From: Spirochaetales bacterium | GTDB lineage: Bacteria; Spirochaetota; Spirochaetia; Sphaerochaetales; Sphaerochaetaceae | Length of the DNA stretch: 40,282 bases | Assembly: GCA_003247345.1 (NCBI GenBank) | Contig: QJZS01000114.1 | Coordinates: 1 to 40,282, forward strand | Direction: 5' to 3' | Part shown: one piece after another, positions 17,664 to 25,265 of the stretch | Layout of the letters: the number at the start of each line of letters is the position of its first letter | Position numbering within the stretch: position 1 is the stretch's first letter | Notes under the pieces: generated by a model | Told to the model about the DNA's origin: nothing | The model's database searches: none | What the model saw: only the letters and a program-made list of their open reading frames with translations | Program-made: the position numbers and the translations under genes

Positions 17664-19712
17664 ATGGTTTGTTCTCAATATTCTGCGCATGAAGTCGAAA
17701 TACAACATAAAAGCGCTCGTTATCTGCTTGCCTATACCCTATCCTATGAGGGTAAAAGGCAAACACCTATAAGTTTCTCAATTAACAGATCACACATAAC
17801 TGCTGACTTTGGTGTGTATGGATCGATCAAGGATAGTATTTCAGAGCACGAGGCTTTGCTTATCCTGAAAAGAACGTGGAATCTAACAATCGAGGGACAC
17901 TATCGACTTCAAGCTGCTTTCAGTTATAACGATGCAGATCGAGAGAATGAACTTTTCATCCCAGCTGTATGGTATCGGAATAATTCTAATGGGAAAGGGG
18001 TGTTTCCCAGTGCAGAACGCGCATCGGCTTGGTCCTTCCTTGAAACAAGAATGAGTATCCCCAGTTGTGCTCAACTATCAAATGGAAATCGCGTATTTAC
18101 CTGTGCAACAGAGCCTTCCAAAGAAGCAAGATTTCTTTCCTCCGTTACAGCAGACCGACACGGCCTTATTATTGCAATCCCAGGAAGCGAATGGCCTTAC
18201 AGCTATCGGGGAAAGCAATCCCTTGTAGATATGAAAGGCACCGAAATGCCTACTCTTCAGGTATCAGGCAGTGGACTCTCCTATACCAGAACCTTTTATC
18301 TTGCCAACCAAGAAAATGCCGACCCCTTACATGCCTTCAATGCATTTGTATCTTCCCTTCCAAAAACAAAAGACAAATCAACAGAGAAAAAACTGTCTTG
18401 GAATCTCTGGATGGAATACAAACTCACCCGCTTGATCAATCTTATTCGGACTGACTCAAACGGACTTGGCTACCTAGCTATGGGAGAAGGAAATAAGGAG
18501 GTACAGAATGTCTACCAATTTACCTCCGCATCATTTTTAGTAAAAAGTCTTCAAGGAGCCTATGAACTGGCAAAATACACTGCTTATACTCCCACCTTAT
18601 CTTGCCTAAAAGAAGCCAAACAATCTCTAGCATTGCGCTTCTCTCTTCCAGATGATGCTATGTTGCTTGCCAATGTGGCAAAGAGAATCGCTGACTTTTT
18701 CTTGCAAGCCGAACGGGACCAAGGAATCTTCCAAGATAATTACGATCTCCAAAATGACATTTGGGGAGGCTATCTCGGAATTGGAGAGCATCCAGAATTC
18801 CAATATATGGTAAACAGTAGGTGCAATGGGGAGGCAATGAAACAATATGTACAACTCGCATTGAAGCTTAGACATCTTGGCTTCGAAAGCAAACAGTACA
18901 TCAGCCTTTCCAGACGGGTAGCTCGTTTTTATTGCGAGGCGCAACTCTCATCTGGATCGTTCGGTCGATGGTGGACCGAAAAGGGAAAGCCTGGGGATAC
19001 TCAAGGTACCAACGGAGCATACATAGGGTCTTTCTTTGCCACACTTATTCCTTTGCTCAATGATGACGATCCTCTGAAAAATGATATGCTCAGTGCAATC
19101 CACAAAGCATACTCCTTCTATGCAGAGCTTGCTTTTGAAGGAAATTTCTATGGAGATACCTTGGATGCCGACTCATGCGACAAAGAAGCAGGAGTCGCAC
19201 TCTTGGCCTTTTTCCTTGATGTATATGAACTGGAGCATGACAAAAGGAATCTGGAGAGTGCTCAGCTTGCTGCCCAATTCATCGTACAGTGGATTTGGCA
19301 ACAGGATTCTTTCCTACCACCGGAAAGCCCACTGGGACGACTTGGTTTTTCCACGAAAGGAATGACATCAGTATCTGTGGCTCATCATCATCTCGATTTC
19401 TACGGTATGGCCATTGCCTATGAATTCTACCGTTATGCTCAATTTGCAAAAGATGCATTCTATGAAGAACAAGCTTCCATACTGATAGAAGCTTGCAGAC
19501 AACTTGTGGGGACAGAAGAAAATCTAAATGGGCGACCAAAGACCTTCATTGGATGGCAACCAGAGCAACTCAACCATACAACTTGGGAATATTTCAATCG
19601 TCCCCAATTGATGAATGGCCATTTCGATATTGATATTGCATGGGTGACCGTGCTCACACTTGGTTCTTACCAAATGATACAAGAACGATTTCCAAACAAA
19701 CTGGAGAAATAA
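17664..19712 (+). CDS. Uncharacterised protein, putative (alpha/alpha)6-barrel glycosidase-like enzyme
   Basis: Long ORF in a sugar ABC operon with repeated helical hairpins containing aromatic/acidic motifs (SGSFGRWWTEKGKPGDTQGTNGAYIG, GDTLDADSCDKEAGVALLAFFLDVYE). No family recognised with confidence. Confidence 0.65.
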   Translation: MVCSQYSAHEVEIQHKSARYLLAYTLSYEGKRQTPISFSINRSHITADFGVYGSIKDSISEHEALLILKRTWNLTIEGHYRLQAAFSYNDADRENELFIPAVWYRNNSNGKGVFPSAERASAWSFLETRMSIPSCAQLSNGNRVFTCATEPSKEARFLSSVTADRHGLIIAIPGSEWPYSYRGKQSLVDMKGTEMPTLQVSGSGLSYTRTFYLANQENADPLHAFNAFVSSLPKTKDKSTEKKLSWNLWMEYKLTRLINLIRTDSNGLGYLAMGEGNKEVQNVYQFTSASFLVKSLQGAYELAKYTAYTPTLSCLKEAKQSLALRFSLPDDAMLLANVAKRIADFFLQAERDQGIFQDNYDLQNDIWGGYLGIGEHPEFQYMVNSRCNGEAMKQYVQLALKLRHLGFESKQYISLSRRVARFYCEAQLSSGSFGRWWTEKGKPGDTQGTNGAYIGSFFATLIPLLNDDDPLKNDMLSAIHKAYSFYAELAFEGNFYGDTLDADSCDKEAGVALLAFFLDVYELEHDKRNLESAQLAAQFIVQWIWQQDSFLPPESPLGRLGFSTKGMTSVSVAHHHLDFYGMAIAYEFYRYAQFAKDAFYEEQASILIEACRQLVGTEENLNGRPKTFIGWQPEQLNHTTWEYFNRPQLMNGHFDIDIAWVTVLTLGSYQMIQERFPNKLEK

Positions 19713-19715
19713 TGT

Positions 19716-20465
19716 ATGCAGCGAATTAGTTTGATTTCCCTGAATCTGTGGAATACAGAGCATTGGGAACAAAGAGAGCAATGTATCGTATCATTTGTAC
19801 AAACGTATGATTCGGATATCTACTGTTTCCAGGAAGTAAGGCCAAAAAGCCTGAAATGCTTGGATGAAGCATTGCCTGCCTATATTAGAATAGAAGGAAC
19901 GGAGATTGGATGGACGAGAGAGAACAGCATCTATATAAAGAAAGATTTGTTTTCGGTTTTAAATTTTGGTCGTATTGATCTTCAAATGCCAGAACCTGAG
20001 CGTGGTGTATTTTGGGTAGAACTAGAAACAAAAGAAAAAGAACATTTCTTTGTTGCTACCATGCATCTCACACACCAACTGAACGCAGATGAAAAAAGAA
20101 CAGGAATTGGATACAGACATCACGAAGCTCATTTGGCTGCAAAGGCACTGAATGCATTGGTAATGGACACATCAACTATTATTTGCGGGGACTTTAATGA
20201 TCCAGTACATCCATCTCGGATTTTCCAAGAGGAAGCACATTTTCAGGATGTATTCACACTTCTTGGCATACCGGCGCCTATAACATTCCCTTGTCCGTTC
20301 CTTACGAATGAGACGTATCTTGTGGAAGCAATAGATAAGATTATGGTAAGAGGCGCAATCAAACCGATTATTGCTACAAGTCCCCATTACTTAGTCCCAG
20401 GACAAGTACTTTCAGATCATTGGCCGGTAGCAACAGTCATTCAGTTGTCATCTTCTATCAACTGA
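19716..20465 (+). CDS. Endonuclease/exonuclease/phosphatase (EEP) superfamily protein
   Basis: ISLNLWN, DIYCFQEVR, IICGDFND, LSDHWPVATV motifs. Confidence 0.88.
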   Translation: MQRISLISLNLWNTEHWEQREQCIVSFVQTYDSDIYCFQEVRPKSLKCLDEALPAYIRIEGTEIGWTRENSIYIKKDLFSVLNFGRIDLQMPEPERGVFWVELETKEKEHFFVATMHLTHQLNADEKRTGIGYRHHEAHLAAKALNALVMDTSTIICGDFNDPVHPSRIFQEEAHFQDVFTLLGIPAPITFPCPFLTNETYLVEAIDKIMVRGAIKPIIATSPHYLVPGQVLSDHWPVATVIQLSSSIN

Positions 20466-21135
20466 AATAGTTTGGATATTTTTCTCGAATGGTAATCTCA
20501 TCAATTTTGTAACGAGTAAGATGTTTTTCCATCAACTGTTCTGCCAACGTTACGTTTCTATCCTTGATAGCCTGTACGAGGTCTACATGGTCACTGATAA
20601 TCTTGATATCCTTCACCGCGTTCAAACTCATAGCTCTAACTCTGTCAAAATGGACTGACAAGCCATCAATCATCCAGCCATAGCACTGTACTTTGTTGGC
20701 AAGCTGGAATAACAATGCATGGAACTGGTTGTCCAGTTCAAGCAGTCTTTCGGGATTGGTATGTTCGATATAGAATTGTTGGAGCCTTATATTTTCTTCC
20801 AAATATGAAATATCAGGACGATTTTCAAGCGTACAAAGTAGCCTTACAATCTCACGTTCAAGAACCAAACGCATAAACCGTGATTCCTCTACCATATCAT
20901 AATCAATGAGCATGATCCGACTACCCTTTTGGGGTAGAATTTCTACAACGTTCACCCGGCTGAGTTCAATCAAAGCTTCCCGTACAGGGGTACGTGAAAT
21001 ACCCAATTGAGCTGCTATCTCATTCTCGCTGACCATACTTCCTGGTTCAAGATCAAGTGAAATAATATTGTCCTTCAGCTGACGAAAAGCATACTCGCGC
21101 GCTGTTTCTTTTGCCTGCCGAGGTTCTATATGCAT
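20458..21135 (-). CDS. GntR-family transcriptional regulator, FCD (FadR-like) subfamily
   Basis: PGSMVSENEIAAQLGISRTPVREALIELSRVNVVEILPQKGSRI; SD AGGAG upstream; downstream of the TRAP genes. Confidence 0.93.
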   Translation of the reverse strand: MHIEPRQAKETAREYAFRQLKDNIISLDLEPGSMVSENEIAAQLGISRTPVREALIELSRVNVVEILPQKGSRIMLIDYDMVEESRFMRLVLEREIVRLLCTLENRPDISYLEENIRLQQFYIEHTNPERLLELDNQFHALLFQLANKVQCYGWMIDGLSVHFDRVRAMSLNAVKDIKIISDHVDLVQAIKDRNVTLAEQLMEKHLTRYKIDEITIREKYPNYFS

Positions 21136-21237
21136 GATTTTCTCCTAATTTCTCTAAGAGCATATTTTAACATCTAATCTTCTTAAGACAAACGTACATT
21201 TGAAGATGATTGTCTATCTATAAATTCATTAAATAAC

Positions 21238-21265
21238 TGCATGGGGAATGAAAATTCCCCATGCA
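21238..21265 (-). terminator. Strong hairpin between dctM-like and gntR-like genes (partial terminator?)
   Basis: TGCATGGGGAAT-gaaa-ATTCCCCATGCA, 12 bp perfect stem, with only a weak T-rich tail on the minus strand. Confidence 0.6.
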
Positions 21266-21272
21266 CAAAGTC

Positions 21273-22562
21273 TTACATTGCAGGCCCAAATATCAAATTT
21301 GGAATGAACAAACTGACCTGCGGGAAGAGTGTAATAATTGCAACTACTGCAAAAATAGCAATGAAGAACGGCATGGACTCCTTTGCAGTCTCCTCAGGAG
21401 AACACTCCATGATGGTAGATGTCGTATAAAGAGCAATACCAACAGGAGGCGTCATGATACCCATCGTGGTAACGGTCATCATGATGATACCGAAGTGGAC
21501 AGGATCAATACCCAAGGAAGTTACCACCGGCAACAAAATAGGGGTCAACAGCAAAGCAACAACTGTGGTCTCTACAAACATACCACTGATAGTCAACAAT
21601 GCGATAATGATCAGAAGCATCAGCAATGGGTTGCTGGTGATACTCATCAAACCCGAAGCAATTACCTGAGGTACGCGATCATATACGATTCCATACCCAA
21701 ATACACCGCTCATGGCAAGAATCAAAGTAACAACAGCGATATCCTTGGTACTATCCTTCAACGTCTTATAGAACACATCCCAAGTTAGTTCTTTGTAGAT
21801 AACCTTGCCTACAAAGATTGCATAGACTGCGGCAAAAGCTCCTGACTCTGAAGGAGTCATGATACCAAAGCGAATAAATACAATCAAAAGGACAGGGAAT
21901 AACAAAGCCCAAATACCATCTATCAATGCTTTGATGATCTCAGAGAATGATGCGTGCTCTTTCTTGTCCGGAAGATATTGTTTCCTTCTTGCACTAATAT
22001 CAACTGCAATCATCAAGGCAATCATCATCAAGAATCCTGGAACAAGCCCACCGGCAAACAGACGGCCGATAGAGACCTCACCGACAGAACCATAGATGAT
22101 AAGACCCATAGAAGGAGGAATCGTTGCTACGATAAGAGAGGAAAGACCGTTGATTGCAGCAGACCATCCCTTGGAATACCCTCTTTTCGTCATTTCAGGA
22201 CCCAAAATTCGTGATTCCATTGCAGCATCTGCATTAGCGGAACCTGATACACCACCCATCAAGGTAGAAAGGACACAGGAGATCTGTGCAATATTTCCAT
22301 GCATATGACCGGTCAAAACATCGGCAAGCTTCATCAAGCGCTTTGTAATACCGGTATTGTTCATCAAATTTCCTGCGAAGATGAACAAGGGAATTGCCAA
22401 CATGGTAAAAGACTGGGTTGTTGCCAGAACCTTCTGAACAACAATCGTATACGGAAGGCTATCTGTGGCCATGAAAAATGAAAGACCAGATATACCAATA
22501 GCGAATGCAACAGGCATACCCAACAATAACAAAACTGCAAAAACGATAGCTGCTACACCCAT
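21273..22562 (-). CDS. TRAP transporter large permease (DctM-like)
   Basis: LLLGMPVAFAIGISGLSFF, IPLFIFAGNLMNNTGITKRL, GGVSGSANADAAMESRILGPEM, IPPSMGLIIYG. Confidence 0.95.
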   Translation of the reverse strand: MGVAAIVFAVLLLLGMPVAFAIGISGLSFFMATDSLPYTIVVQKVLATTQSFTMLAIPLFIFAGNLMNNTGITKRLMKLADVLTGHMHGNIAQISCVLSTLMGGVSGSANADAAMESRILGPEMTKRGYSKGWSAAINGLSSLIVATIPPSMGLIIYGSVGEVSIGRLFAGGLVPGFLMMIALMIAVDISARRKQYLPDKKEHASFSEIIKALIDGIWALLFPVLLIVFIRFGIMTPSESGAFAAVYAIFVGKVIYKELTWDVFYKTLKDSTKDIAVVTLILAMSGVFGYGIVYDRVPQVIASGLMSITSNPLLMLLIIIALLTISGMFVETTVVALLLTPILLPVVTSLGIDPVHFGIIMMTVTTMGIMTPPVGIALYTTSTIMECSPEETAKESMPFFIAIFAVVAIITLFPQVSLFIPNLIFGPAM

Positions 22563-22563
22563 A

Positions 22564-23067
22564 CTATTTACCCCCCAGGCCTTGTTCCCAAGCTGAAGCT
22601 GGTTTCTTTATAATTTCAGAAAGTCGAATACCTGCTGAAATAATCATTAAGAATGCTCCGACAGGAACACTCATTGTTGCCCAAGAATAACTGATCGGTA
22701 GAACCTGGAACAAACGTTTCCAGTTCTGGATCAATAAAGGAATACCGAAGTACACCAAGACGGCAAGGAAAATGATAATCATAACAAAGAACACCAATTT
22801 CAGTGCTTTTTGTACTTTCCCAGGAAATTTATTTGCAATCAACTCAACACCAATTAGATCGGTATTACGTACTGCGATATCTCCGCCAATGAAAACTTGC
22901 CATGCAAATAATAACAGGGAGATGTCAACTGCCCAGTTCAAAGGATGTCCTACCGTACGTGCAATCGCAGAGGCAAAAACCAATACGGTGATTGCAACCA
23001 ATAAAAGATTTGCCACGAATTCTTCGAATTGACAAAACTTCTTATACCCTTTCTGTAAGATATTCAT
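22564..23067 (-). CDS. TRAP transporter small permease (DctQ-like)
   Basis: 4 TM protein next to dctM; start MNILQKGY with SD AAGGGAG. Confidence 0.88.
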   Translation of the reverse strand: MNILQKGYKKFCQFEEFVANLLLVAITVLVFASAIARTVGHPLNWAVDISLLLFAWQVFIGGDIAVRNTDLIGVELIANKFPGKVQKALKLVFFVMIIIFLAVLVYFGIPLLIQNWKRLFQVLPISYSWATMSVPVGAFLMIISAGIRLSEIIKKPASAWEQGLGGK

Positions 23068-23098
23068 ATATGAATCTCCCTTACGTAAAACATAAGTG

Positions 23099-23156
23099 TG
23101 GGATAGCACTGGACTTCCCGGCTATCCCACCTTGATTTGTGGGGGTAACTACCCCC
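23099..23156 (-). other. Tandem intercistronic hairpins between dctP-like and dctQ-like genes
   Basis: TGGGATAGC(23099-23107)/GCTATCCCA(23121-23129), and GGGGGTAACTACCCCC (23141-23156). Confidence 0.7.
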
Positions 23157-23161
23157 TATTG

Positions 23162-24160
23162 TCATTTACCAATCTGTGCGTAGATTTCTTTTCTCAAATC
23201 AGTAAAACCAAGTTTCTCATATGCAGCATCACTAGCCTTTACGAATGCAGCTACATCGGGTTCGATGATCTCGATACCATAACTTACGAGTTGCTTTTCA
23301 GTTTCGGCAATCTTGGACTGTACATACTGAGCATTGCGTTCGCCGGCTGCCTTGGTTTCCTCAAGCAGAATGGTTTGCAAATCTTCAGGAAGAGTCTGGA
23401 ACCATTTCTCACCAACGATCAAACCGTTGATCAACTGGAAGTGTTCGGTACGGATCATATAATGCAGAACTTCATAGATTCTTGAACCAAGAGCTGCAGT
23501 GAGCTGTACTTCACATCCATCAACTGCTTTTGACTGGATACCGGAGTAGGTATCACCCCAAGGCATTGCTACAGGAGTACCACCAAGAGCTGCTACACTT
23601 TCTGCCCAGGCTGGAGCACCTGGAGTACGAATGCGCAATCCTTTCAAATCAGCAGGAGTATAAGCAGGCTTGTTCAAGAAGAAACTTCTTGCACCATCAA
23701 ACCAGTTGAAGGAAAGGATACGAATTCCATTCTCATCTACCAGTTCTTTATTCCATTCTGCAAATTTAGGGCTTTCGGTAACTGCAAGTACTTCATCATA
23801 GTTATTTGCAAAATATGCCATACCGATGATTGCAATGTCATTTACATAGTTACCCATACGCCCTGCATCGGTAACAACTGCAACGTTTACACCCTGCAAT
23901 GCCTGTTCGATGACATCTTCATCGCTGCCAAGCTGTGCGGAAGGATAAATTTCAATCTTCAATCTGCCGTTGGTACGAGTGGCAACTTTTGCAGCCAAGT
24001 CCTTGAAACCTTCAACCATCGGGGAAGTTTCAGCAAGCTGAGTAGAAAGCTTAAGGGTGTATACTTTATCACCCTTTTCTGAACCACCCTGTGCAAATAC
24101 AGAAGCGCTCAGCACGATCATCATTACTAGAACAGTTAAAAACATTCGTGTTTTCTTCAT
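23162..24160 (-). CDS. TRAP transporter solute-binding protein (DctP-like)
   Basis: Signal peptide MKKTRMFLTVLVMMIVLSASVFAQGG; LKGLRIRTPGAPAWAESVAALGGTPVAMPWGDTYSGIQSKAVDGCE; SD GAGGA. Confidence 0.93.
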   Translation of the reverse strand: MKKTRMFLTVLVMMIVLSASVFAQGGSEKGDKVYTLKLSTQLAETSPMVEGFKDLAAKVATRTNGRLKIEIYPSAQLGSDEDVIEQALQGVNVAVVTDAGRMGNYVNDIAIIGMAYFANNYDEVLAVTESPKFAEWNKELVDENGIRILSFNWFDGARSFFLNKPAYTPADLKGLRIRTPGAPAWAESVAALGGTPVAMPWGDTYSGIQSKAVDGCEVQLTAALGSRIYEVLHYMIRTEHFQLINGLIVGEKWFQTLPEDLQTILLEETKAAGERNAQYVQSKIAETEKQLVSYGIEIIEPDVAAFVKASDAAYEKLGFTDLRKEIYAQIGK

Positions 24161-24200
24161 TAGAATCCTCCATGCCAACAGTATTTTTCATTTGGCATAC

Positions 24201-24234
24201 TAGTATACTACAGGCTGTTTTCGGAATCTGTCAA
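24201..24234 (-). promoter_or_regulatory. Promoter of the TRAP operon with overlapping GntR-type operator
   Basis: Minus strand TTGACA (24229-24234), 18 bp, TAGTAT (24205-24210). Perfect palindrome TAGTATACTA (24201-24210) overlaps the -10 and carries a GTATAC core. Confidence 0.6.
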
Positions 24235-24372
24235 CAAAAAGTTTTTACAAATTTTCCTAAAACTTATATACTTTTCGTATTTTTTAATTACTTATAGACC
24301 ATATTTATTGAAAAGTAGCTATCAGCGAAATGTATAGTGCTGATCAAGAATGGACTTTTAAGAATGAAAGAT

Positions 24373-24414
24373 ACACAAAAAAAGGGACCAGTGATTGGGA
24401 AATATCACTGGCCC
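24373..24414 (-). terminator. Strong orphan intrinsic terminator
   Basis: Minus strand GGGCCAGTGAT ATTTCCCA ATCACTGGTCCC followed by TTTTTTT. Confidence 0.85.
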
Positions 24415-24591
24415 GCGGGATTCGTGTTGTTAGGTTATTACAAGTAGAACTAAGAAGCAAATCCAATACAACAACGAAAGAGAAAAACACCCATTCTGAT
24501 GCATGATCTAGTAGAAAAACAACGGTGGGAGTGAAGAGCATCTTCCCATTCAGCTAAACTTCTATCTTTCCCTCTATCATATCCCTTCCTG
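24373..24591 (-). ncRNA. Candidate small transcript or attenuator leader of about 218 nt
   Basis: Minus strand TTGACA (24622-24627), 18 bp, TATGCT (24598-24603), predicted TSS near 24591; ends at the strong terminator. No convincing CDS inside. Confidence 0.45.
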
Positions 24592-24901
24592 ACTATCAGC
24601 ATAAGCTGTAAAGTCCTAAATTGTCAATATACAAAATACTATACCATTGTCTTATATAAATTTATCGATTTACAATAGCACTATTTAGTTACATTACAAA
24701 ATAATATCCTATTAAAACGGTTTATTAATATATTTCTAATAGAGTATATGTTTCTGTACTATACTGGGGCTTTTTTTGCAGGTTTGCTTCAAGCCCAAGA
24801 ATAATTAAATCTTTTTTTATCTACATATTGACCAAGAGGACTTTGAGAGCTTATATTTGTCCATGGCAATAGTTGCTGACATTAATTACATGGAGGTTTG
24901 C

Positions 24902-25255
24902 ATGATCGATCTTTGTGCAATCCGCAAATTACAAACATCTCTACGCAATTTTGAGGATCAGCTGAAAGCTGAGACTGGCTTATCATTCAATGATGCCTTA
25001 TTGCTTTGTGCCGTAAACAAAGGAATTGGAGAACCCAGTGCCTTGGCAAAAGAACTGGAACTATCTCCCTCCAGACTAACAAGAGTCCTAGACAGCTTGG
25101 AAAGTCGAAATCTTGTTGAAAGAACCCTGAGTATCATGGACAGAAGAAGCCTTACCGTCGCATTGACAGTGAAAGGCAGCGAAGTAGTAAAAACCTATAG
25201 TTGTTCCGAGCTTAATCTTCCGGAAGAACTTCAATTTACCCAACCCATCAATTAG
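24902..25255 (+). CDS. MarR-like winged-helix regulator
   Basis: EPSALAKELELSPSRLTRVLDSLESRNLVERTLSIMDRRSLTVALTVKG. SD GGAGG before ATG at 24902; promoter TTGACC-18-TATATT (24828-24857). Confidence 0.85.
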   Translation: MIDLCAIRKLQTSLRNFEDQLKAETGLSFNDALLLCAVNKGIGEPSALAKELELSPSRLTRVLDSLESRNLVERTLSIMDRRSLTVALTVKGSEVVKTYSCSELNLPEELQFTQPIN

Positions 25256-25265
25256 GAGGACTTTA

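Noticed and set aside
21261-21788. 175-aa plus-strand ORF rich in His/Asn/Gln
   Set aside because: Antisense shadow of the dctM-like gene.
24344-24541. 65-aa minus-strand ORF in the large intergenic gap
   Set aside because: It reads through a strong intrinsic terminator, so it is not a plausible leader or gene product; another frame ends before the terminator.
24766-24796. GGGCTT...AAGCCC hairpin with internal T-run upstream of the marR-like gene
   Set aside because: The T-run is in the loop rather than after the stem, and no gene ends nearby; too weak to call.
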